A stretch of DNA of 64,000 nucleotides from Saccharina japonica (GCA_008828725.1 MEHQ01003857.1:155317-219316); one strand, 5' to 3'. Shown: positions 28,595-41,300, counted from the first letter of the stretch. Made by a program: numbers and translations. Notes: generated by a model from the letters alone, not told the origin.

Positions 28595-28751
28595 ATAAGC
28601 GGGGGGGGGGGGGGGGTGTACTCATGTCGTGCCTCGGCCGTTAGTCATATGACCATAGACCCTCGCATCCCTACAATGCCGCCGGATGGACCTCGCATCC
28701 TCTACAATGCCGGCGACGGGGTCGGGGGGGGTGGGGGATGGGGCGGCGGGG

Positions 28752-28825
28752 ACGTACTCATTTGTTGCTTGCCTTAGTCATTTGACCATTGACCACGCAT
28801 CCCTTTCGAGATGCAGCACCGATAG
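28752..28825 (-). mobile_element. LINE 3' tail
   Basis: GTACTCATTTGTTGCTTGCC to CCCTTTCGAGATGCAGCACC, preceded by a G-rich tract. It lies beside an S-family tail at 28616-28690. Confidence 0.6.
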
Positions 28826-29130
28826 GGGGGGAGGGGTGATGACGAGAACAGTGGGAATCAGAACCGCTTGTGAGGCGGACATTCTTGCATGGGATGGGGA
28901 GGGGTTGGTAACTCGGGGGGGGGGGCATGATGATGTGCAGCAAGACCGGAGCATTTACAGTGGTGGTGGTGAACAGAGACAGTCCGGGGTAAGAGGGGAG
29001 CAAGTGCAAGTGCGCGGCGGCCCCAACCCACACCGATTGGTGTCCCCTTCCAGCTGCAGCCACAAGTATATACCCCCGTCTCCGCCACCGCCTCCCGATG
29101 GTCCCTACCTGCATCTAAAACCCCGTCCTT

Positions 29131-29374
29131 GACGCAGGGTACGGTGGTAGAGGTGCGACACTTTTGTTTCTAAGGGTAGAGGAGCTCTATGTTTTGGGGG
29201 GGGGGGGGGGGGGGGAAGTGCTACCCGATGCACAATTCTATGGCCTAGCTATACTACGAAACCTGTTGCAAGACAATAATCGAAAAAAAACCCCGACGAT
29301 TTTGGGTTAAGGCGACCGATCGTTCAGAAACCTTTTCAGCCAAAATAAGGTATACCTCTATCGCAGCACACGCG
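29131..29374. mobile_element. Family A transposon with a poly(G) run
   Basis: GACGCAGGGTACGGTGGTAG and TCGCAGCACACGCGC. About 20 G stand where other copies have GGAGGAAAATAAA. Confidence 0.65.
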
Positions 29375-29589
29375 CCCCTTCCTTGTCTCGGAGAACCGCG
29401 TTTCCCCCTTTTTTCGTGGTCTGTTCTTGTTAGCCAGTCTATCTCCGCCACCCCTCGCCCTCTCACGACATTCCTTGATCTCCACCAATCTCCCCTCTTC
29501 CGCCCCATTCATCGTCCTTCCCCACAGTCCTTTCTTCAATCGATCCCACGCACCCCCTGTAACCCCACCTTTAGAACTGCAACTGCGTT

Positions 29590-29885
29590 TTGGGTGGAAA
29601 ACTGCTTGGAAGTACGAAGTGCCCCCCCCATCCGCCCGCCGGCGCTTCGCGCTTGGTGCAAGCAATGTCTGCCTAGTTGGTGCAAACCCAACGTGCTCCG
29701 TCCCGGCGTTGTAGGAATGCGAGGGTCTATGGTCATACGAACTACAGCCATGCACGACATGAGTACACCCCCCCCCTCCCGACTCTTTGGTGAAAACCCA
29801 ACGTGCTCCGTCCCGGCATTGTAGGGATGCGAGGGTCTATGGTCATATGACTACGGCCGTGCACGCATCATAGACACCCCCCCCC
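29590..29885 (+). mobile_element. Two S-family tails in tandem
   Basis: 29590-29772 holds the GGTGCAAGCAATGTCTGCCT block to ATGAGTACACCCCCCCC. 29785-29885 repeats the last 90 bases (AACCCAACGTGCTCCGTCCC on) and again ends in C runs. A CTCCCGACTCTT segment follows each. Confidence 0.65.
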
Positions 29886-30022
29886 CCCCTCCCGACTCTT
29901 AGCTATCTTCGATGCAAAGCAGGTGTCAAGCCACAGCTCGGTGACAGCATGTGGGCCTTCCACTTGTCATACCTGTCCATCCCCGGCGCCCCGGCGCTTC
30001 AACAATATACCTATAGTAGTTA

Positions 30023-30132
30023 TTACGGGAGACCATAGTAAATAGAACCTACGGTAAACACAAAAACCTATATATTTATCTATTTTTACTAACAATATTT
30101 GGTCCTATTTACTATGCCCCCCCTCCCGTAAT
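30023..30132. mobile_element. Family C transposon
   Basis: TTACGGGAGACCATAGTAAA and ACTATGCCCCCCCTCCCGTA. The whole unit of 110 bp is present. Confidence 0.7.
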
Positions 30133-30168
30133 AGCTCCTTTTAAGAGGCGCCTTTACCGCTCTTGTCC

Positions 30169-30352
30169 CACAAATCGTACCAGATAAAGCACCAAATGTG
30201 TTATGATTTCTTGCTGGTTTTACGTGTTTTTGGGTGTTTTTTTATTCAAATCACGAGAAGCCGTCGACTCAACCCCCACCCTATCCCTAACCCTAACCCT
30301 AACCCCAACCCTAGTCCAGGCTAACGCTCGACCCGTGCGCGGCAAAAAATGC
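30169..30352. mobile_element. Family E transposon, right end lost
   Basis: The left end matches 32110-32250. The core has CCCTAACCCTAACCC, three near telomere-type units. The matching right terminal repeat is absent. Confidence 0.6.
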
Positions 30353-30519
30353 GAGGTTCCTTAAATGCTGTTTTCCCTTGTCACGGGGTCCCTTAAACTG
30401 GGGCTAGCCTACTGTACGTAACACTAATTTCCTCGCTGACGGAACATGCGGGGCGGGAAACCCACTGACGGTGCAGTGTTCTATAATCTGCAGGTGGGGA
30501 AGGAGCGTGGTCGATAATG

Positions 30520-30885
30520 GGGTGTACTCATTAGCCGCATGTCATGCATGGCCGTAGTCGTATGACCGTAGACTCTCGCATCCCTGCAATGCCGGGCCTT
30601 CTTCCGCGTTCCGTGTACAGCCTGGCCGCGCATTTCCCGTCCATCCCGGCCCCGCCCTGTACCTCCCCGCGCACAGCCCGGCCGCGCACCCCCCGCGTCC
30701 CATGGCTATCCCATATGCGTACCTTCCCTCCCGTTCCGGCCCCAAGTAGAACCCACCCTCGTTTCACGCCCGGCCCCCGCCGTGCACCCGGGTTCTCACC
30801 GACCAGGCAAACATTGCTTGCACCAAGCGCGAAGCGCCCCGTGAAGTGTTAGGCGAGTAGCAGGCAGGGTGAGCTGACAGCCACT
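30520..30885 (-). mobile_element. S-family copy with a GC-rich internal replacement
   Basis: Ordinary S sequence occurs at 30520-30597 and 30790-30885. Between them about 195 bp of C-rich DNA (CCGTCCATCCCGGCCCCGCC and similar) stands where other copies have only about 15 bases around GACGGAGCACGTTG. Confidence 0.6.
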
Positions 30886-32109
30886 TTTTGCAGATATATA
30901 CGGAACGAGAGTTTCGATGTATCATACCAGGTACCACTCTGGGCGTGAATATATAAGGACCATTTGTACATCAATATGAATACCAAGCGGTCCCTATATT
31001 CACGCCCAGAGTGGTATCAATTATCGAAACAGTACGTATTGATTATTTGTTTTGGTTATTTTTGGTATCGGCATCGATGTCGTATCGAACTCGATTATCG
31101 TTGCGTTATCCAACAACACTACCTAGTAGTCGACCTACCCGCGCGCCCGAAGGAAGCTGCGGTAGTCACGGCAGCACCGTTACTGTAGGTACTCTTACAA
31201 CACGTTCCACAAATTGAACAGATCATCGATCCCAACTTCACGGATCTAAATATAAATATTTCAAGGCAGACAGATTCCTGACCTGTATAATCTACATGGA
31301 GACAGATCATACAGGTCAGGATGACCTATAGGACACGTTTCCTGGGTTGGATCTGTACTACACAGATCCTGTACTGCACAGAACGGCAGATCAGGATCTA
31401 TAGATAGATGATCTAGATCACGATCTGTCCGACGTATGACCTGTTGTTGGGTACTGCAACAGGGTTAAATGGACACACGGCGTCTTTTATATGTGCGAGT
31501 GTAGTGATAAAAGCTGCTTACTCTTCTACGCTTGGTTCTACACGGAAGTGAGTAACACCAAGGATGCTTAATGGACACACCTGCAAGGGGATTCTCTGTT
31601 TCTCACCCAGTCTTATCACATCTACCATCCCCGACGACAACGCCGCTCTGACTCAACTGTTCCTACTGTGGTCACTACCTCTACAGCGACGGTCGTCCTC
31701 GACGTCCATATTCTATGTTTCGTGTTCCGTCTGCTCCCCTTATTTTGTTTTCAGTTTTTTTGTTTCCCCTTTCCTTTCCTGCCCCTCGTTGGCGGCACTC
31801 CTTTCCCCCCAAAAAAAACGCTACGACGGGGAAATTCTGACCGCTTGATCGCTTACCTTATAAAAAATAAAGTATGCCTTGAAGAGGCGGTACGATCTAG
31901 GGGATAGGGTCTGGTATCCACACATACCAGTATTCATACATAACTGCCGAGGAAGCTGGATATTGACGTCACAGCCAAAAATCGCATCATCAGGTACCAG
32001 TAGACAGCACTGGTCCGGACGGTCGCCACGCATCTCAGTGTCCATGGCGCAAAGGCGCTACGCTGATGATCGACATCATTTGACTCACTTCACCGCGGTC
32101 TTTAAACCA

Positions 32110-32326
32110 CACAAATCGTACCAGATAAAGTACCAAATATGGTATGGTTTCTTGCTGGTTTTACGTGTTTTTGGGTGTTTTTTTGTTACCAAAATCACGA
32201 GAAAGCGTCCCAACCCAACCCTAACCCCAGTCCAGGCGAAGGCTCGACCCGAGCGCGGCTTCGCCGCGCGTTTAGAACAATCTGAAGAAAAAAAACTATT
32301 TGGTGCTTTATCTGGTACGGTTTGTG
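32110..32326. mobile_element. Short inverted-repeat transposon, family E, with telomere-like core
   Basis: Ends CACAAATCGTACCAGATAAA and CTTTATCTGGTACGGTTTGTG, about 29 bp each. The body has CAACCCAACCCTAACCCCAG. Confidence 0.7.
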
Positions 32327-32394
32327 GGTCAAAAATACGGAACGTACTGGTATAGGGTACTGTAAAAAACACGGGAATTATAGGGGATGGAGGG

Positions 32395-32790
32395 CAAAAC
32401 ACATTCGACATTTCGGTATATCGAAAGTTCGATATTTCGATATATCGATAGTGCGATATTTCGGTATATCGAAAGTCCGATATTTCGGTATATCGATAGT
32501 CCGATATTTCGGTATATCGAAAGTTCGACATTTCGGTATATCGAAAGTCCGATATTTCGGTATATCGAAAGTTCAATATTTCGGTATATCAAACGTTCGA
32601 TATTTCGGTATGATATATCAAAAGCTTGATCTTTCGGTATATCGAAAGTTCGATATTTCGGCAAATGGAACGTTCAATATTTCGGTATATCGAAAGTTCG
32701 ACATTTCGATGTATCGAAAGTTCGATATTTCGGTATATATCGGAAGTTCGATATTTCGATATATCGAAATTTTCGATACGATATCCAACA
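32395..32790. repeat. 24-bp palindromic satellite, about 16 units
   Basis: Unit core TATCGAAAGTTCGATATTTC and GG. Each unit is self-complementary, so both strands show long false ORFs rich in IFRYIESS. Relatives lie at 6690-6800, 13240-13325, 16765-17160 and 46010-46030. Confidence 0.9.
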
Positions 32791-32867
32791 CTAACGTCGA
32801 CCCCTCGGCGGACATGTTAGTCAGCAACGAGGGAATATGGCACGGACACACGACATCTCAACAGGAT

Positions 32868-33201
32868 GACGCATGCTACATTTGGTGGAGGTGCACCTGC
32901 ATACAGGACATGTTTTTGCCTTCTGAGGGTGGTCACTTGAGGAGCTCTATACTAATAGTAAGTCAAAAACTGATTTGGGAGATAAATAAAAGTGCTCTAT
33001 ATACGAGTACGAGTATACGTATCATACCCGATGAACAATCCCATGGCCGAAGTACTACAGTAGTTATTAATAGTATACAACGAAAAATAGTGCATCTAAA
33101 AAAAATGAAATTCTGACGATTTTGGGTTAAGAAGCCCCCGTCATTCCGAAAACGTTTCAGCCAAAAACAGGTGTACCTCTACCTCTATCGCAGCACGCGT
33201 G
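32868..33201. mobile_element. Family A transposon
   Basis: GACGCATGCTACATTTGGTG and TCGCAGCACGCGT, with a CGAGTACGAGTATACG insert in the body. Confidence 0.68.
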
Positions 33202-33218
33202 ACAAACAAAACAAGTAC

Positions 33219-33550
33219 AGGACACCTACTCTGTAATATAATGAGAAACAGGAAAGCTGGTTTAGGCTGGAGTTGTTATTCGAGAATGGGTGCGCTTTAC
33301 ACCAAAACTTCCGTATAAAGCTATACCTGGTACAGTATAACGAATGCCGAATTTCTTATTTTCCCTGTAAATCTCAGCCTGCCCCTGGTCCTACAGCAGT
33401 AGTTGGGGTTTACACACCTTGCGGGGCGGTATCGACACGGGGGATGTCCGTTTTCGCCCCCGGGTTGTGGGATTTGTAGATGTATGGAAGGGTTTATGGT
33501 CCGGGGATGGGACCCAGTTCTCGTTTTCTTACTTATAATAGGTGTCCTGT
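33219..33550. mobile_element. Family F transposon, long copy
   Basis: AGGACACCTACTCTG and AATAGGTGTCCTGT with AGAAACAGGAAAGCTGG near the left. The interior is about twice as long as in other copies and unrelated. Confidence 0.5.
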
Positions 33551-33791
33551 ACTTGTGTTATACACGCAAAGGCCGTCCCCCAAGTTTGCAAGACAGCAGC
33601 AGTAGTAGTAGTAGTAGAGCTGCGTCATTCTGCCTGAGCTTGTCTGTCCATCTACGAGGCACACGGCTTATTAGGTAGAACCTGGGTGTTATATTCAGCC
33701 TTTCCGTTCTGCCCGATACGACACACAACATGTCCACAGGAAAGGAGGCCTACAGGAGAACCGTTTGAGAAAGAACGGGGTTGGGGTGGGT

Positions 33792-34013
33792 ACCGTACAT
33801 GACAGTGTATATCACACCCCCTGGGGTGAATTTCAAAGCCATTTTTCTCCATAACCAGGGGGGCACAGACAACGAAAATGGCGGCCTTTTCGGAGCATCT
33901 CGTCGAGATATTTCCATAGACGGGTCGCTCGGGGTTAGCGCTCGACCGGTTGTCGAGCAAATCAGCGTTGAAATTCGTTCGAGGGGGTGCGGTATACAGC
34001 AATGCCATGTACA
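33792..34013. mobile_element. Family D transposon
   Basis: ACCGTACATGACAGTGTATA and CGGTATACAGCAATGCCATG. Same orientation as 19693-19910. Confidence 0.7.
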
Positions 34014-34654
34014 GTACTCGAAGAAGAGCTGTTGCGCCAAGTACGCACCGCCCTGAAATCTGGATACAGAAACCCCGAAAACATTAGTCTGGGGCTCTGG
34101 TTCTACCATTTACAGGTGACAACAAAGTGTGTATCATATTTCTCGAATATCAAGAAGAGGGCAGACGTCGCCTGAAGCATGCACGATAGGGTGCATCCAC
34201 CTATACATGCTACATCAACACGTGAGCAGCACGGTACGTACCATATCTTTTTTTCTGGAAGGCAAGAAAAAAAAAAAAAAAACAGCAGACAAAACAGGAT
34301 GCTTGTTCGCGAGCGAAACAATCCAACCTGCAATCGATCGATCGATGGGGTTGGGGGATGGAGGGGGGGTCAATCCCGCGCCAAAAAAATGCGTAGGAAA
34401 CCCCTGTCCCCTTGCTACAACGGCTTAAAAAACGCCTACCGTACTCGAAACAACGCAAACAAGCCCTGTCAGAGAGAAACCTTGCCTTGGCGCAACGTCC
34501 CACAATCACTATTATAGAGTTCTGCAAAACTGGTAAAAGGTACTGGTACTACTGGCACACACCCCCTATATACCGCCTCCGGAAAAAATGCAACACCCCG
34601 CCTCACCCCACCATATTGTGGGCACCTTCAAAGATTGCCTCACGCCAAGAGAAA

Positions 34655-34870
34655 CAGCGAAACGAAACGAAACGAAACGGTTGAAATCAAAACGTTCCGA
34701 AGAGAAACGACGTGAAACAAAAAGCGGAACGAAACAAAACGAAACGGTTTAAAGCGAAACGGTTCGAAAGCGAAGCGAAACCGAAACGGTTGGAAAATAA
34801 AGCGAAACGAAAAAAAAACGAAACGAAACGAAACGAAGCGGTTCGAAGCGAAACGGAACAAGCCAACAAA
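34655..34870. repeat. GAAACGAAACGG-type simple repeat
   Basis: Degenerate ACGAAACGAAACGAAACGG runs with GGTT breaks. Confidence 0.8.
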
Positions 34871-35129
34871 ACAAAACTCCGTCTCATTACAAAATACAAA
34901 ATACCCCGGCATGTAGAATACATCGTCCATCCCACCCCTGCGCACACGCACGCGCACGGCATTTGCCCGGCAGATAGAAAGACACAACTTTTTCCTCCCC
35001 CCGTTCTGCTCCTCGCGTTACAACAAAAATCCAAAATCATAATAGCAACTCCCCCATCCCCTGCCCAACCCTATTCCCTCTCTCCCCACTCCTCCCCCCC
35101 CCCCGGTCATTAAGGGACGACAATACGGA

Positions 35130-35305
35130 TTAGGCCATTTTATTTCCAGATCCCTGGAATGCTCCGGCTTGCAGTTTCTTCGATTTGGACCACTTCCCTG
35201 GCTTGGCCTTGAGTCCTACCGGGGCTCGGCCGGTTGAGCCCTCGCCTGCTGCCCCGTTGCCATTGCCCATCGCTGCTGACCTCGCCTCCGCCGCCGCTGC
35301 CGCCG
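35130..35305 (-). CDS. UFD1: UFD1 exon 7, probable terminal exon (second SHP box)
   Basis: Acceptor CTATTCCCAG; starts with two bases, matching the phase of exon 6; ends with TAA at 35130-35132. It encodes an Ala-rich stretch, [14 protein letters not shown] and [14 protein letters not shown]. The last motif fits the C-terminal SHP box of UFD1. Alternative: a different terminal exon at 37401-37609, also in phase but without a family motif. Confidence 0.65.
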
Positions 35306-38300
35306 CTGGGAATAGGGAAAATAAAAAAAGAAAGATGATACAAGAAAAAATAATAAAAATTAAAAATAATAAAAGAAAAAATAATAAAAAGAAAAAATTA
35401 AGAAAAATTAATAAGAAAAATAATGAGAAATGAGAAACAAAATAGGAAAAAAAAGTGAGAAAAAATGAGAATGAGAAAAAAAAAATGAAGAAAACGAGTT
35501 ACGAAAAATAAACTAACATCAAAAATAAGAAAACTACGTCGTAGTAAGAACAATAATAAGAATAAGACCTAAAACATTCGATTCGAGTCGGAATGGAATC
35601 TATACGATACAGTGTAGGAGAGAAAATATATCTTGAAAATGCAAATAATGAAAGTTAGAAAAAGGGTAAGAACAAGAAACGGCAATCGTCGTAGTGAAGC
35701 ATCGGTAACAATTAAATATCACTACAATGGCAAGACAGAGGTTGATTGCAGCGGTGATATGATACATATGTACTCGTATCACACCAGGAATACGATGTAC
35801 CAGCATGAGAAAAAAAGCAGGTAAAACTACAGAATGAATTCAAGACGAAGAATACGAAAATAATAAGAGTGAGGCTGTTTCTTAAGGAAGTTCGATTTGT
35901 TTCAGTTCGATTTGATTTTTTCAGCTTATTATTGATGTTTTTGACCGGGAACGCGGGCTAATCGGCCGTGCGCTTCTCGGGATGAGTGCGCCCAACATCT
36001 CAGAGGTATCCAACGCAAAAATCCGCTTCTCCATCGAAGCATTTTCAAGTTCTTGATGTATGTGGCATTTCGAATAATATCCAACAAATAACATTCCAGA
36101 GGCACAAACTATTCAAAATTCCCGTAATTTCTGACTGGAAAGTACCTTCAAATTGTATTTGATGTCGATTGTTCGATTTGTGAAAAAGCTGGATATTTCA
36201 AACTGCTTCGATGGAGAAGCGGATTTTTTCGTGGGGTACCTGTGGGATGGTAGAAGAATGCATTCCGAGAAGCGCACGACCCTTTCGACGGCGTTCCGGG
36301 TCAAAAACATCAATAAATGGCCGAAAAAAACAAATCGAACCGAAACAAATCGAACTTCCTTAAGAAACAGCCTGAAGAACAAAAACACTACGTACGAGTG
36401 ATAACAAGAAATAACATGAGCAAAAAAATAAGCGGAACCCTAACCCTCGGCTGCTTCCGTTTCCAGATGGTGCTGGGATTACAAGACTACTAGCAACAAG
36501 AGTAAAAAATAACAACCACAATATGAATACAACCAACAACAGGCTGGACGAGCCCTCGACTGCCACAATTCCCATTGCTGCTAACCAGGAATGCCCATGG
36601 AAGAAAATACTGGACGTAGTAAAACAATATACCTGGTATAATATAGTAATATGGAGAACAAAAAAAACATGACCCCTCGCCAGTCATTGTCCTTGGTGTC
36701 GCGCTTTCCCTCCCCGCCACTACCTCTTCACTAGTCCAACTTCCATTTCAAGTACTAATAGTTTGACCCCCAACCCCCCCCCCCCCAAAAGCTATGAATA
36801 TATAATATATTTATAGGTTGGGTTGGCGTCGGTTGGCAACGACGCTGTAAAACACGCCTCTCACTGCGTGAGCTAGACAACCAGGGTACCGCTTTTTTTT
36901 TTCCTTGTTTTTGTTTTGGCGGTTACCAAGGCTGGCGGTCTTGTTAGGTCAATTGTGCGGGGTCGGGAACCTCAACTCCGCACAACGGGAATGATCGTAA
37001 CACGTAGTGTGTATATGGTGAGGCACCCAGAGGCAGATACATATTAATAGTAATACCCATTGCTGTCTCTGGAAGTGACCACACCAGAAAATAAATTAAT
37101 TCATTGGAGGCTGTCGTCCATATGCAAGTCTGCCTCAGAAGCGGTTATTAGCAGGATGCAGCTCACCCTCCATGCGACTCGCCCAATACCTCGCGGCGCT
37201 TCGCGCTTGGTGCAAGCAATGTCTGCCTGGTTGGTGAAAACCCAACCTGCTCCGTCCCGGCATTGTAGGGATGCGAGGGTCTATGGTCATACGACTACGG
37301 CCGTGCACATAGAATACTGAAGTACACCCAGCCCCCCCGCGCCTCATAGGGCCCCATACGACCCCCCCCCCGTTAGTCTCCTTCGACATTGGTTTCGTCC
37401 TTAGATTAACGTGCCACGAGTAGCGGGCGTTCCAGTCGATGCAGGTTGGTATATAAGGTACTGCGAGGAGTGGTCGGTAGAAGTGGCCGCACGGCGAGGC
37501 TGATCGGGGCCATGTGAAGTGGGGCATCGGCGATAAGCGTGGACCTGGCCCAGGTCCCCTCGGACACCCCACGGGCCGCCACACGCTCGACAGATGCTCC
37601 CCGTTAAGCCTGCAAAAATCATACGAACTCCCCTCCCGCTTACCTTGTCGCCGGTCGGTGTCCTTGTCGTCGCCCTTCCCCTCCTCGCCAGCAACGGGGC
37701 GCGCTTTTTTCCCGTCCAGCCTAGCCCCTCCTCCCGCAAACGCTACGAACTTTGGTGCCTCCTCCTCCACCTTCGGTGCCTTACCTAATCGCAGGAGGAG
37801 AAGTGGGGGGGGGGGGGGGGNNNNNNNNNNNNNNNNNNNNNNNNNNNNGGCGGGGGGGGAGGGAGGGAGGGAGGGAGAGAGGGAGAGAGGGAGGGAGGGA
37901 GGGAAGGGAAGGGAGGGAGGGAAGGGAGGGGAGGGGAGGGAATGGTAAGTCGAAGCATATCTCACGGTGAAAGCGAACTTACCTATCAACTAGTTCTCGT
38001 GTTCGCCCCTTCCTCATATTTTCACATCGGTTCCGTCCATCCACCGAAAATAAACGGAACCGTCCCCGTTCCCCCCTCCCCAAAAAACCCTTTTCTACAA
38101 AAACACTCTCACACCACCTACGTACTGCCGGTGCGGGGATGTTCATCAACGGTCATCCCCCAACTCCCTCCCCTCCCAACAAAAAAGCATCCCTCATATA
38201 TACGCCATAGAAACCCTTCACTGCTGGAACACCCCCACCCCTACCCACCTGATGCTGGGGCGGGGATGCTCGCGGGTGCCCATCCCCCTACCACCCCCAC

Positions 38301-41300
38301 CATATTAAAATGTCTCCCGTAAACATCCTTCATTACTGGAACACCCGCGCCCACCTCACACCCCATCCACCTCATGCCGGAGCGGGGAAGATCACCCCCC
38401 CCATATCACCAATCAATCAAGTGGCCCCGTTGCCCACCCCCCCCCCTCTATGGTCACACGACTACGGTCATGCATGAATATCGAGTCCCCCCCCCCCCCT
38501 CCGCCACAGGCGGCGAAACAGGAAGGGCATAAGATTAGCAAAAAGCTTCTTTGTAATATATGGAAGCAACGTAATGAGCGCCCAAGTGCTGGAGGTGTCT
38601 CTATTAGGAGTAGGAACGGTGCTCCGTCTCGAAAGGGATGCGTGGTCAACGGTAAAATGACTAAGGCAAGCAACAAACTAGTACGCCCCTTCCCCCTCCC
38701 CCCCTCCTCCCCCCGTATACATCCTTGACTACTGGAACACCCTCACCCATTTCACATCGCACCCACCTGATGCTAGGTATGTGGGATACTCTACGATACC
38801 TTCCGTCCCGGCATTGTAGTGATGCTCGCCCCCCCCCCCCCCCCCCCCCCGCCCTCAAAACATCCCATCCCCCGAACCTTTCATTGTAATACATGGAAAC
38901 AACGCAATGAGCGTCCAAATGTTGGAGGTGTCTCGATTATGGGGTGGGCTAATGTAGTAAATAGGGCCTACGGTACACACTAAAACCTATATGTTTAACT
39001 ATTTCTACGAACAATATTTGGTCCTATTAACTATAGTCCTCCGTAATGTTAGGAGTGGGAACCGTGCTCTGTCTCCAAAGGGATGCGTGGTCTCGCCCCC
39101 AGCCCCACCCTGCTGCGAGGCCGCGGGCTGCGCGCTCAGATCAGGCTGCCCGCTCAGATCAGCCACCTGCGCCATCAGCCTCGCGTTGGCTGTCTCCAGC
39201 GCCTCCACCTTCGCCGCCAGCTTCGTCGCCGCCGCTAGCTCCGCCTGCAGCTTCTCCAGCTCCTTCCTCAGTTTGTCAGACCCGGCCGCCCCCGCCGCCG
39301 CCGCCGAAACACCGCCGGCCCCCCCCGCCCCCGCCCCCGCCGCCGCCACCGATTCGTCGTATCCCACGGGAGCATCGAAGTCGACGTTGAGGTCCGTCTC
39401 GACAATCCCCACAGCCTTCGAAGGTTTCAACTCCTTCACTTCCAAGTAGTAGTTCTGACAAAAAAATAAATAATTATGTTTTTTAATCACAAAATTAAGC
39501 ATTTTTTGTTTCCGGTTTTGGCGTTTTTCGCCCCGAAACCCCGACAAGAAACATGGGCAAGGAAAAGCGGGGGAGGCGGGCCTGGGAACGGGCCGGGGTG
39601 GAGGAGTGAGGGGGGGGGGGTGGGGGGAGAGACACCGAGGCGTCTTCAGTTTTAACGTATATATAGAGGCGTTGTTATTATTGTAAGAGCCGTTGAGATG
39701 TGGACTCTCGCTCGAAAATAATGAAGCGTTTCAGGCGACAAAACGAATCCACGAAAACCAACCGATTAACAATCAGGGCTCCCGACTCCCCCCCTTCCCC
39801 CCCCACCTCACTTCCCCTCCCCCCCTCCTTCTCTCGAACCGAAAACCCCCCGTTTCTCCTCCTTGCCCCTCCCCCCACTACTCGCCTCCCTCGCCTTCCC
39901 CTTCACCCCGCTGCTCCGTTCGAAAGCGGATGCGTGGTCGATCGGTCAGAATGATTTAGACAAGACAACAAGTGAGTTACGCCCGCCGCCCCCCGCCCCC
40001 CCTCCCCCCTCCCCCTTTCCCTCTCCCCGTCGGCCGCTGTCCCCCTCTCCCCTTTCTCTCGACCCCCCCCCCCCCCCCGCCGGCTCTTAGCAGGATGCAG
40101 GTCATCACCCTTCATGAGCCTCGCCCAGAACCTCACGTTTCGCTTCGCACTTGGTGCAAGCAAATGCCTGCCTGGTTGGTGAAAACCCGACGTGCTCGGT
40201 CCCGGCATTGTAGGGATGCGAGGGTCTACGGCCAAACGACGACTACGGCCATGCACGACAGGAGTACCCGGCCCCCCCGCCGTCCCCGCCCCCGCCGCCC
40301 TCCTGTGACCCCTTCCTCCTCGCCTACAACCCCTCCCCCCCCCTTTCAACCACTTAAAAAAAAGCCTCCTACCTCGAGTAGACTACAGCAGTACTTAGTT
40401 TGTCCAAGACAATGCGTGCGTGTAGATCATTTTTAGGGGTCAACCATCACCAGCGCCTTATCGCCATGGTCGGCACTCACCCGGTCGTTGTAGGGAAGGC
40501 AGATGACATCCCCCTCGGTGAGGCACGAGAAGTGACGCATCGTCGTCTCCAGGACGGCTCGAGGGTTGCTGATCTCGAGGAAGTCCATCGACTGCGGCTG
40601 GAATTTGACGAAGGTGCCCTTGGAAATGATTAAAAAAAAACGACGAAAATGGATAAAAACGAGGGAATGGAGCAAAAATTATAAAAACGACAAAATGGAG
40701 CAAAAAACGAGAAAATAGAGCAAAAATGATTACGATACTGATCATTTTGTACGGAAACTATATTGATGGCGATACGTATGTAAGGGCCCGTATTAACGAA
40801 GAAGAAAAAAAATCAATTTGGAAAAAAAAAAAATCAAATCCGCTTTTCATTGGCCAAAACACGCACCAGCACCAAAGATTAGGATCTTGGGGCATAATAT
40901 TTGGTGCTGGTGCGTGTGTTGACCAATGAAAAGCGAATTTGAATTTTATTTTTTCCAAATTGAATTTTTGCTATCTTCGTTAATACGGGCCCTAACAGCA
41001 ATGATATTGGGTTTTGGAATTTGACGAAGGTTGCCCTTGGAAATGACAAAAACGACGATAAATGGAGCAAAAATGATTACGATACTGATCATTTTGTACG
41101 GAAACTATATTGATACAACGATACTGTCTGTAACGACAATGAGAATGGTACTGATAATGAGAGTGGTTAATGATAATGCTGTCATAAAATAATCGTGGGC
41201 TCGAGAGGAAGGCTCGAGGGTTATTGATTTCGAGGAAGTCTACCGATTTTGTGCGGCTTGAATTTGACCAAAAAGGTGGTGCCCTGGTAATGATAACTAC

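Noticed and set aside
32205-32230. Possible interstitial telomere marking a chromosome fusion
   Set aside because: The same short motif occurs at the same place in both family E copies, so it belongs to the transposon.
32322-33116. 264-codon open frame rich in IFRYIESS repeats
   Set aside because: Made by the 24-bp palindromic satellite, which is open on both strands with the same repeat; it then runs into a family A transposon.
34000-35100. Possible genes between family D and UFD1 exon 7
   Set aside because: Only simple repeats (GAAAC), C-rich runs and short frames without motifs or paired splice sites.
37135-37989. 284-codon minus-strand frame
   Set aside because: Only 37644-37784 is coding (UFD1 exon 6). 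The rest is a GA-rich tract, an N gap, intron and an S-family element.
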